Source of the DNA: Rhynchopus sp. YZ270_cl-10
Taxonomy: Eukaryota > Euglenozoa > Diplonemea > Diplonemida > Diplonemidae
Direction: 5' to 3'
Assembly: GCA_964035575.1 (NCBI GenBank)
Contig: OZ037860.1
Span: 62,001-126,000 of the forward strand
DNA: 64,000 bases
Made by a program: the position numbers and the translations under genes. Position 1 is the first letter of the stretch. Each line of letters starts with the position of its first letter. This document shows, piece after piece, positions 8,081-15,643 of the stretch. The notes below the pieces were generated by a model. The model saw only the letters and a program-made list of their open reading frames with translations, did no database searches and was not told the DNA's origin.

Positions 8081-8475
8081 AGTTTCAGCATATGGCTTCT
8101 GGCAACAAAAACTTAAAAAAAATTTTGGCCGAAAATTATTTTTTGGCCTGCAATCAGGTTGAGCTGAGACGCTATGTAACCTGTCAGTCTGTTTCATGTT
8201 CCCACTGATCAAAGTTCGTTCGAGATGGAAAGGACTGAAAAGGAAGCACATGCGGAAATGTTAAGGAATTCCCACCCATTTCCACATGTGCTTCCGGCAA
8301 CAAAAACTGATCGCTCCGGGATTTGATTTTGGTACCATTTTTCACCAAATCCAAAAAAATAGGCAGAGTAGCACAGCCGCAAACGTTAGCATTATGACAC
8401 GTGTTTGCGGATGTGCGCTCACCCCAAAAAAAATGGACAACACAAGGCCAAAAAACAAACACACAAAAAGAAGTG

Positions 8476-8549
8476 TACACCTATCCGGGTTTGAACCGGA
8501 GACCTCCTCGGTGTTAACGAGGCGTCATAACCAACTAGACCATAGGTGC
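8476..8549 (-). tRNA. tRNA-Val (AAC)
   Basis: On the minus strand the acceptor GCACCTA pairs with TAGGTGT, and the discriminator is A. Anticodon stem CCTCG/CGAGG encloses loop TTAACAC, giving AAC with U33. Confidence 0.94.
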
Positions 8550-8672
8550 TGACATTTATATGGTTCATAGAAACGAGATGGTGTGTGCATTCACCACCCA
8601 GAACCCAAAACTGTGTCAAAATAAAAAAAAAATTTTGGACAGAAGAAAATGGGAATATGGGTACAAAACGAA

Positions 8673-8744
8673 GGCTTAGTGGTCTAGTGGCATGATTCTC
8701 GCTTTGGGTGCGAGAGGTCCAGGGTTCGATTCCCTGCTGAGCCC
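8673..8744 (+). tRNA. tRNA-Pro (TGG)
   Basis: Identical to the Pro-CGG gene at 612-683 over 72 nt except at position 34 (loop TTTGGGT instead of TTCGGGT). The short 3' flank CCCTCTTTTT is shared too. This looks like a recent duplicate whose anticodon shifted by one base. Confidence 0.95.
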
Positions 8745-8853
8745 CTCTTTTTTTCGAGATTTTGTGTCACAAAAAAATGTGGACAGAAAAAACAAATTGT
8801 GAAAAAACTGATTCCTTGAAAAATTGATTCTGGACAACAGAAGGAAAAAAGTG

Positions 8854-8935
8854 TGACAGGAGTGGGGTTTGAACCCACGCCTCCGAAGAGAAAGGAACTT
8901 GAGTCCTCCGCCTTAGACCTCTCGGCCATCCTGCC
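8854..8935 (-). tRNA. tRNA-Leu (CAA)
   Basis: Class II tRNA on the minus strand. The acceptor GGCAGGA pairs with TCCTGTC, and the discriminator is A. Loop CTCAAGT gives CAA with U33. No intron, although Leu-CAA genes of many eukaryotes have one. Confidence 0.93.
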
Positions 8936-9038
8936 TTGCCAACAGATTTATATTAGAAATGAAATGAGAACGATGAGAAAGGACAACCAAAACGGAGAAA
9001 AAGAGAGAAACAGAAGAAAACACAACACATAAAAAGAG

Positions 9039-9110
9039 TTCCCCGGCCGGGAATTGAACCCGGGTCTTCCGCGTGACAGGCGGAAATACTGACCTCTATA
9101 CTACCGAGGA
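9039..9110 (-). tRNA. tRNA-Asp (GTC), second copy
   Basis: Reverse-strand copy of the gene at 2766-2837, with the same acceptor TCCTCGG and loop CTGTCAC (U33). Confidence 0.95.
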
Positions 9111-9198
9111 TACAATGAAGCCTGTTTTTAAAAAGAATGCGTCCAGAGAAAGTCTTCAATCACACCGAATCTGAAAAATAAAAAACAAAGAAAAGGAT

Positions 9199-9271
9199 TA
9201 CCCCATGTGGGACTCGAACCCACAACCTTTGGATTAGAAGTCCAACGCGCTATCCATTGCGCCAATGGGGC
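9199..9271 (-). tRNA. tRNA-Arg (TCT)
   Basis: On the minus strand the acceptor GCCCCAT pairs with ATGGGGT, and the discriminator is A. Anticodon stem TTGGA/TCCAA encloses loop CTTCTAA, giving TCT with U33. The body is close to Arg-TCG at 2900. Confidence 0.95.
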
Positions 9272-9363
9272 TTGTTTCATATTCTTTTCTCGCTTTAAGG
9301 AAGTGTCCCATCACAGTCAACACCACCTGTAAAAAATTGTGAAGGAAATTCAAAAATGAAAAG

Positions 9364-9436
9364 TACAACTAGCTGGGATTGAACCAGCGATCTTCCGCGT
9401 GTAAGGCGGACGTCCTAACCACTAGACGATAGCTGC
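9364..9436 (-). tRNA. tRNA-Val (TAC)
   Basis: On the minus strand the acceptor GCAGCTA pairs with TAGTTGT, and the discriminator is A. Anticodon stem TCCGC/GCGGA encloses loop CTTACAC, giving TAC with U33. A relative of Val-CAC at 285. Confidence 0.95.
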
Positions 9437-9537
9437 CCAAACTTAGTGAGATGTTGGCAAGGGTCTGACCAACTTTTTTTTGGTGTGCAAAAAATTTTTT
9501 TCAGGTCAAAAAAATGGGTTCATCGAAAAAGGTTATC

Positions 9538-9610
9538 TAGCAGAGATAGGTTTCGATCCTATGACCTGTGGGTTATGAGCCCACCGCGCTGACCACTGCG
9601 CCACTCTGCT
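9538..9610 (-). tRNA. Initiator tRNA-Met (CAT)
   Basis: On the minus strand the gene starts with A1 (acceptor AGCAGAG pairs with CTCTGCT). The anticodon stem ends in three G-C pairs (GTGGG/CCCAC), and the T loop reads ATCGAAA in place of TTCGA. All three are marks of eukaryotic initiator tRNA. The loop is CTCATAA, so this gene has U33. Confidence 0.95.
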
Positions 9611-9660
9611 TCTAATTACTTCCAACAATGTTTTCTACATGCCCGGCTTAAAAAAGGCTA

Positions 9661-9731
9661 TGCGACCGCCGGGAATCGAACCCGGGTCGAACCCTTGGGA
9701 GGGGTCCATCATGCCACTAGACCACGGTCGC
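9661..9731 (-). tRNA. tRNA-Gly (CCC)
   Basis: On the minus strand the acceptor GCGACCG pairs perfectly with CGGTCGC, and the discriminator is A. Anticodon stem GACCC/GGGTT encloses loop CTCCCAA, giving CCC with U33. Confidence 0.93.
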
Positions 9732-9757
9732 CTTATCAAGGGATAAAAGGGCTCGAC

Positions 9758-9830
9758 GCTCTCGTGGCCTAGTGGTTAAGGCACAGGTCTTATGAGCCTG
9801 GGATCGCGGGTTCAAACCCCGCCGGGAGCA
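9758..9830 (+). tRNA. tRNA-Ile (TAT)
   Basis: The acceptor GCTCTCG pairs with CGGGAGC (one G-U), and the discriminator is A. Anticodon stem CAGGT/GCCTG encloses loop CTTATGA, giving TAT with U33. It has no intron. A long T-run follows. Confidence 0.93.
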
Positions 9831-9912
9831 AAGCCTTTTTTTTGTTCTGTGAAACACTGTTCATTCCTCCTGTTCTTTCGATGACTCCTCCAGAAGTTGC
9901 AAAGGAACAGTA

Positions 9913-9994
9913 GCGGACGTATCCAAGTGGTTACGGAGGTGCACTCGAAATGCATTGGGCTCTGCCCGCGCAGGTTCAAATCCTGCCGTCCGCG
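9913..9994 (+). tRNA. tRNA-Ser (CGA)
   Basis: Class II tRNA. The acceptor GCGGACG pairs with CGTCCGC, and the discriminator is G. Loop CTCGAAA in stem GTGCA/TGCAT gives CGA with U33. Confidence 0.95.
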
Positions 9995-10079
9995 TTATTG
10001 CCTTTTTGCTGTGCAGGGGGAAGTCCTGTACATTCCACACATCCCAAATAAATTTTCACTGGGAGTAAGTGATTAGGGC

Positions 10080-10645
10080 ATGATGTGTGATGCTCCAATT
10101 TGCGGTTACGACTTCATAATGGATTCAGGAGCATCCAAACATCCCATTTTCCCGTTAGTTTCCCATTTTTGACGATCTGGCTATTGCAGAATAGCGGTGA
10201 ATATGACATTTTGCTGGGTCATTTTAGCCACCTCGATTAGGACACTTCTGATGCTCTAATTTGCGTTTACAACATCATAATGCATTCAGGAGCAGCCGAA
10301 TAACCCATTATCCCAACGTTTTCGCGTTTTTGACCATTTTTGCTGTTACGAAATATCCGGTGAAAAATGGGAAAATTCCATGTTTCACTGAGGATATGTG
10401 TGATACTCCAATTTGTGGTTACAACATCACAATGCATTCAGGAGCGCCCAAATAACCCATTTTCCCAACGTTTTTGCGTTTTTGGCCATTTTTGCTATTG
10501 CAGAATAGAGGCAAAAAAGACAGTTTACTGGGTCATTTTCGCCAAATCGATCAGGGCACTTCTGATGCTCCAATCAAATCGTCCAACCTCATAATGCATT
10601 CAGGAGCACCCAAATAACACATATTCCCAACGTTTTCGCGTTTTT
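10080..10645 (-). repeat. ~162-bp satellite, block 2
   Basis: Four copies of the same unit as at 6945-7530 and in the same orientation. The anchor (A)CTTCATAATG or its variants recurs near 10111, 10272, 10424 and 10586, with steps of 161, 152 and 162. It ends about 55 bp before the first 5S gene. No gene is seen inside. Confidence 0.85.
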
Positions 10646-10700
10646 GATCCTGTGTGAGCAATCCAGAACAACTTTGTGCTTCAGTAAAAAATAGTAAAAA

Positions 10701-10819
10701 GGATTCAAGCACCCGGACTTCCCAGCTGGTCACCCACGCCAGTACTATCCAGGCCTGCTGGTGCTTAACTTCTCAAATCAGGCGGGATGAGGTGTATTCA
10801 CCAGAGTATGGCCGAATCC
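10701..10819 (-). rRNA. 5S ribosomal RNA
   Basis: A 119-nt gene on the minus strand. The ends GGATTC and GAATCC pair as helix I. Conserved internal-control-region words are present (GAGAAGTTAAGCACC, GCCTGGATAGTACTGG and GGGTGACCAGCTGGGAA, the last two close to other eukaryotic 5S genes). T-runs directly downstream on the minus strand serve as the Pol III terminator. It makes the 5S RNA of the large ribosomal subunit. Confidence 0.95.
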
Positions 10820-10903
10820 AATACTGAGTCATGGTGGACAACATGTGAACAGGTTGTTTGTGACCTAACAACGGACTAGAAATAGAACAGTGAACAAAAA
10901 ACA

Positions 10904-10976
10904 AGGCACTAGAGGGGATCGAACCCTCGACCTCTCGCTTACTGGGCGAGCGCTCTAACCACTGAGCTATAGCGCC
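10904..10976 (-). tRNA. tRNA-Thr (AGT), with C33
   Basis: On the minus strand the acceptor GGCGCTA pairs with TAGTGCC, and the discriminator is T, as in the other Thr genes here. Anticodon stem CTCGC/GCGAG encloses loop CCAGTAA, giving AGT with C33 (the common eukaryotic loop is CTAGTAA). Confidence 0.93.
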
Positions 10977-11097
10977 ATGCTTTCTCTCCATCTTCTTTTC
11001 TTTGAAGGGGGTCTTTTGAAATGTACAGAGCACGCATCAAAAATTTCCTTCATACCTCCGCGATGGTGAAAAAATTTTTAACGAAGGAGCCTAGTAA

Positions 11098-11179
11098 GGC
11101 GAGGTGGCCGAGTGGTCTAAGGCGCTACGTTCAGGTCGTAGTCTCTTCGGGGGCGTGAGTTCAAACCTCACCCTCGTCA
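11098..11179 (+). tRNA. tRNA-Leu (CAG)
   Basis: Class II tRNA. The acceptor GGCGAGG pairs with CCTCGTC, and the discriminator is A. Anticodon stem CTACG/CGTAG encloses loop TTCAGGT, giving CAG with U33. Confidence 0.95.
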
Positions 11180-11257
11180 CTTTTTCTTCGTTGTGTGATC
11201 ACTTAAAAGCCTATTTCGGCCCAAAGCTTGTTGTTTTAAAGAAGCATCATAATTGTG

Positions 11258-11329
11258 GGGCTCTTAGCTCAGTGGAAGAGCGCCCGTTCCGCATACGGGA
11301 GGCCGAGAGTTCGAACCTCTCAGGGTCCA
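11258..11329 (+). tRNA. tRNA-Ala (CGC), with C33
   Basis: The acceptor GGGCTCT pairs with AGGGTCC. The 3:70 pair is G-U, the Ala identity element. Loop TCCGCAT in stem CCCGT/ACGGG gives CGC with C33. A relative of Ala-TGC at 6751, which also has C33. A T-run of eight or more follows. Confidence 0.94.
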
Positions 11330-11406
11330 CAGTTTTTTTTTCCCCTGTTTTGTTTCTCCTGTGTAAATTGGTTCTCAGAGCTTTCACACCTTGCTCCCTA
11401 AAATGT

Positions 11407-11478
11407 GGCTGTTTAGCTCAGTGGTAGAGCACATCATCCGTAATGATGGGGTCGTGGGTTCAATCCCCACAGCGGCCT
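11407..11478 (+). tRNA. tRNA-Thr (CGT), with C33
   Basis: The acceptor GGCTGTT pairs with AGCGGCC (two G-U pairs), and the discriminator is T. Anticodon stem CATCA/TGATG encloses loop TCCGTAA, giving CGT with C33. It is the last tRNA gene of the cluster. Confidence 0.92.
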
Positions 11479-12020
11479 AGGTTTTTTTCAGAGCTCCCCA
11501 AGAATTTCCAACCTAACTTGGGGTTTGTGGGTTTGCGGTCACTGGTGCACACATGGCCTGTGGACGGGCAGGGACAAAAAAAATTGGGTGCTTGCGTTGT
11601 GTGCTGGATCGGGACCACCAGTAAACTGGCAATCCCACATCCAGTTCTAATATTTGAAGTGTGAAATAGAACGCAATCGGAAGATTAGTTTACACGAATG
11701 TAAGAATAATATCGTCATGGTAATATTCTGTACAGATTGTACGGGATTTACTATCATATGAGAGTAGTCCGTCGCAGGCCACATCGGGCCCGCAACATGA
11801 CCGGTCTTCACACAAAATTGTAAAAGAATTTTCCTTGGAAAAAATGTCTTTTTCAAGTTTTTGTTGTTGCTGAACGAGTTGTTTGGTTTCGAAGTAGCAC
11901 ACTAACTTAGCACCCAAACATGCAGCAAACATCGGAATACAAGACAGGGTCGTCTTGTTGGAGGTGGGTCAGGGTCTGGACATCCTCAAATGTGCACACC
12001 TAATACAACAGAAGAAAAGG
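11479..12020. other. Gene-free spacer between tRNA-Thr and the second 5S gene
   Basis: No RNA gene or repeat recognised. Two short overlapping open frames on the minus strand (11647-11932, up to 80 codons) show no family I know and could be chance. Confidence 0.4.
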
Positions 12021-12025
12021 AAAAA

Positions 12026-12144
12026 GGATTCAAGCACCCGGACTTCCCAGCTGGTCACCCACGCCAGTACTATCCAGGCCTGCTGGTGCTTAACTTCTCA
12101 AATCAGGCGGGATGAGGTGTATTCACCAGAGTATGGCCGAATCC
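12026..12144 (-). rRNA. 5S ribosomal RNA, second copy
   Basis: Identical over 119 nt to the gene at 10701-10819, while the flanks differ apart from A-runs on the plus strand (T-runs at the transcript 3' end). Identity with unlike flanks suggests homogenisation or strong selection, so both copies are probably functional. Confidence 0.95.
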
Positions 12145-12197
12145 AATAATAGGTCTGGATAGAAAAGCTGGGAAGACTTATTACCAGTCCGTTTTTA

Positions 12198-12254
12198 CCT
12201 GAGAAGTTAGACACCTCCAAGCCTGGATAGTACTGGCGCGGGTGACCAACTGGA
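12198..12254 (+). pseudogene. Degenerate 5S rRNA fragment, inverted
   Basis: A plus-strand stretch with GAGAAGTTAG, GCCTGGATAGTACTGGCG and GGGTGACCAACTGGA matches the middle to 3' half of the neighbouring 5S gene with several changes. Helix I is missing, so it is not a working gene. It may be a decayed 5S copy or part of a 5S-derived SINE; I see no SINE tail. Confidence 0.7.
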
Positions 12255-12489
12255 TAAATACACCGAAAAATAGATCTAAATTGTCAGACCGGTTCTTAGC
12301 TGTGCGCATCCATAAAAAACTAAAAAAATACTTGCGTCAGAAAATCCTAGTGTGTTGTACCGTGGTCCGATATTCTTTCGGTCCCGGGTTCAACACCTGA
12401 GACAGATAATATATTTTGACTTTTTCAGATTTTTCTCATTTTTTTGTCTCCTCACTCTTTCTGAGAATCTTCAAAATTGTCAAAAGTGA

Positions 12490-13940
12490 GAAATTTTTGG
12501 GAAAATGGCATATTTAGGGGCTCCTGAATCCATTATGAGGTCAGATGAATCAATCTGAGCATCACACATATCCTAATAGACAAAATGTCCGTTTATCAAA
12601 ATACCTGAAAATGCCTCTTTATCCTATCTAAGGATGTCAGAAACCCTTAAAAGTGCAAAAATCTTGGGAATATAGGGTTTTTGGGCCATTCTGAATCCAT
12701 TGCGGGGTCGGACGATTTGATTGGAGCATCAGAAGTATCCTAATCGGTAAAATGTCGCAAAAATATGGGCAAAATGCCTTTATACCCTATCTAAGCAATT
12801 AGAATGTGCTCTAAAACGCAAAAATCTTGGGAATATGGGGTTTTTGGGCACATCTGAGTTCATTGCGGGGTCGTACGATCAGATCTGAGCATCACATAAT
12901 GTCTAGAATTTTACAGGTGCAACAAACACCTGTATTTTGGTGTAACATGCATATAACCATATCTGAATACCTTAAATTTGCACGAAAATGCAAAAATCTT
13001 GGGCATATGGGTTTTTTGGGCACATCTGAGTCAATTGCGGGGTCGCACGATCAGATCCGAGCATCACACAATACCTAGAATTTCAACTATGCAATAAACA
13101 TGTCTATTTTGGGTAAAATGGCTAATAACCACATGTAAGTAGCTTAAAAATGCTCTAAAATGCAATAATCTTGGGAATATGGGGTTTTTGGGCACATTTG
13201 AGTTCATTGCGGGGTCGCACGATCAGATCCGAGTATCACACAATGTCTAGAATTTCAAAAAAGCAACAATCACATGTATTTTGGTGTAAAATGCATATAA
13301 CCATATCTGAATGTCTCAAATACGCATGAAAATGAAGAAATCTTGGGTATATAGGGTTTTTGGGCACATCTGAGTCAATTGCGGGGTCGTACGGTCAGAT
13401 CCGAGCATCAGACAATGTCTAGAATTTTAGCTATGCAACAAACACCTGTATATTGGGTAAAATGGCTAATAATCATATCTAAATGGCTCATATATGCTCG
13501 AAAATGCAAAAATCTTGGGAATGTGGGGTTTTTGGGCATTTTTGAGTCAATTGCGGGGTCGTACGATCAGATTAGAGCATCACACAATGTCTCAAATTTT
13601 ACAGGTGCAACAAACACCTGTATTTTGGTGTAACATGCAAACAACCATATCTAAATACCTCAAATTTGCACGAAAATGAAGAAATCTTGGGTATATAGGG
13701 TTTTTGGGCCAATCTGAGTCAATTGCGGGGTCGCACGGTCAATTCCGAGTATCAGGCCCTCTCTACAACTTAGCCGGTGCTCAAACATAGGGGTTACAGG
13801 CAAATATACCTGTACACAGGCATATGACCTCTGTACGAACCTTCTTTTCACTCGAAAATGCAATTTTCTTGGGTATATGGGGTATTTGAGCACATCTGAG
13901 TCAGTTGCGGGGTCGTACGCTCAGATCCGAGCATCACACA
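12490..13940 (+). repeat. ~172-bp satellite array
   Basis: About nine units. The word ATCTTGGG(A/T)ATATGGGG recurs with CTTGG at 12663, 12826, 12998, 13170, 13342, 13514, 13686 and 13868, that is mostly steps of exactly 172 (163 and 182 at the ends). Each unit also has TTGCGGGGTCG(T/C)ACGATCAG and GAGCATCACACAATGTCTA. It is the reverse-complement relative of the 162-bp blocks at 6945 and 10080. Open frames inside are short and repeat-driven. The 235 bp before it (12255-12489) holds nothing recognisable beyond a weak T-arm-like GGTTCAACACC near 12388. Confidence 0.9.
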
Positions 13941-14061
13941 CTGTCTAACTGAGAAATATTTTGAAAAAAGTTTCCCAGGAGGACACAGTGAATCAAAAAT
14001 TAACCCTGAGCACATCCCAACTGCTCCCCCCCTCCCCCCAAATAAGCCACCCCCCTCCACG

Positions 14062-15511
14062 ATGGGGTCCTCTGGACAGCAGACGATGAAGAAGGCTGAC
14101 GAAGAGGTGGCAGGGGCGATGTGGAGACCCCGGGCTGAGGACTTTCCAGACAGCCGACTCGCAGCCAACTTGGCTGACTTTAAGAAAAACGGAGGCATCC
14201 TGTGGTGCAGCCGTAAGGAAGTGACGGAGGCGCTGCAGAAGCCGCAGCACGCGCACACGGCAGGGGTACTCGTAGCCCCGGCCGACAAACCACAGGGGTT
14301 GGCGGCCCCACTGATCTCCCTCGTGACGGTGCGGGGGGAGGAGATGAGGACGGAGCGCCGGTTCCTATGCTCAATCAGCACCGTGCAGGCGGTACACAAG
14401 ACGGCGGGTGCAAAGCAGCACCAGGGAGCATTGCCCCAAACCAAATACGTTGTGGTGGAAAGCCGCAACAGCGTGACCCGTGCCGCAGCATGTGCATGGG
14501 TGAAGGCACACGGAGGCGAGGTGCAGACCGCCGTGGAGCTGAAGGCGAAGAAGGGGAAGCCAGCCGCAAAGACGGCGGCTTTTAAGATTGGAGTAGACGG
14601 CGCGCAGGTGAAGGACGTGCTGGCAGGAAGCGGCGATGACGGCTTCTTCGCCAGGCCGTTCTTCACCAACGGGTCGGGACGGGGTGGCGACCGGGTGACG
14701 CCGCTACCGAACACAGTGGACCTGGAGACAGCACGGAACCAGGCCACCGAGCTGAGCGGGCGAGTGGTGCTGCTGTCGCGGGGCGGACTCGGCGTAGCGG
14801 TTCCGGAAGGCACCACACAGGAGCAGGCCAGCAAGGTGTTGGGCGAGCAGGGGAAGACGAACCTCTGGGCAGAGATGTGGGTGGTGGACGGGCTGCCTCT
14901 CTCGCTGTCAAAGAACGGAGTGCGGGCAATCCTGAGCGAGCAACACACGTGGGAGCCGGAGTTGGTGAGGACCGGCAAGCACGGCACGCACAGGGTGCTT
15001 CTCGTCCGGGGCGCACCGCCGGGGACGCTGAAGCCGGTAGTGGTGGGGGAGGACGTGCTGACCTTCCGTCGGTACGACCGTACCAAAGAAGGGTGGCTGT
15101 TTGACGCCGCAAATAAAAAAGGAAAAGGAAAAGAAGAAGGAAAAGCGGCACAGCAGGACTACGTGCCCAAGCCCTACGTGGCAGAACCCCCACAGGACGC
15201 CGAGGTGGAGAAGATGCGTCGGGAACTCCTGGAGGCGAAGGAGAGAGAAGATGCACTGCGGGCAGAGAAGGACGAGATGCAGCAGACGCTGCAACGCATG
15301 GCGAGCCAACTGGACCAGCTGATGACGGAGATGCGCGACCTCAAGATACAACAGCGACGCACCGAACCGGAAGAAGAAGAAGAAGAAGAAGGAGAAGGCG
15401 AGATGCAAATCGATGAGGAGGTGAAGGTGACGGCACCGCCGAAGAAGGAGACGAAGGCGAAGAAGGAACCCACGCAAACGCAGGAGCGGAAGCAAACCCG
15501 CAAACCCGCAA
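14062..15511 (+). CDS. GC-rich coiled-coil protein of unknown family, 3' end lost at a Helitron edge
   Basis: An open frame of about 480 codons, strongly GC-rich in an AT-rich region. The start is the first ATG after a pyrimidine-rich leader (14025-14060) and directly follows the satellite. Residues 1-340 are globular with no motif I recognise. About 365-430 is a heptad-rich coiled coil starting EVEKMRRELLEAKERED, followed by an acidic run of glutamates and a Lys-rich tail. The frame then enters AAACCCGC repeats (15493-15511) and antisense Helitron sequence, so the real 3' end is missing. The architecture and setting would fit ORF1 of a LINE-type element, but I see no zinc knuckle, endonuclease or reverse transcriptase. 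A host gene with foreign base composition is equally possible. Confidence 0.5.
15493..15511. repeat. AAACCCGC repeat at the Helitron/GC-rich ORF breakpoint
   Basis: About 2.4 copies of the 8-bp motif on the plus strand, exactly between the end of the unknown ORF and the Helitron remnant. Its orientation is opposite to the repeats at unit junctions. Confidence 0.85.
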
Positions 15512-15643
15512 ATGTGGTTTTTGCTTCTGATGGCCCTCCTTTATGCTTTGTATCTTCCTTTATCACACCATCTACCTCATTCTCCCCCTTGAATAAGTAT
15601 TTGAACAAATATTTAGCAGCAAGAATCCCGCGCACTGCCTCAA
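15512..15643 (-). repeat. Duplicated Rep tyrosine segment
   Basis: A 132-bp second copy of 16454-16585, encoding the stretch around KYLFKYLFKG to SEAKTT. It is placed after the Rep domain, where the helicase should begin. The left edge abuts the AAACCCGC repeat; the right edge joins at a shared TG. In units 4-6 only one copy exists. Confidence 0.9.

Noticed and set aside
11647-11932. Two overlapping minus-strand frames near 11.8 kb
   Set aside because: Short (69-80 codons), overlapping, with no known motif or supporting context.
12330-12412. Possible extra tRNA gene with T-arm-like GGTCCCGGGTTCAACACC
   Set aside because: No matching acceptor stem or anticodon arm could be paired by eye; at best a remnant.
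12827-13679. Several short open frames in the 172-bp satellite
   Set aside because: They repeat the same peptide with the repeat period and shift frame between units; a repeat by-product.
13848-15086. Minus-strand open frame of 412 codons opposite the GC-rich ORF
   Set aside because: Pro/Ser/Arg-rich and low in complexity, as expected for the antisense of a GC-rich coding frame. The plus-strand frame has a coiled coil and a better start.
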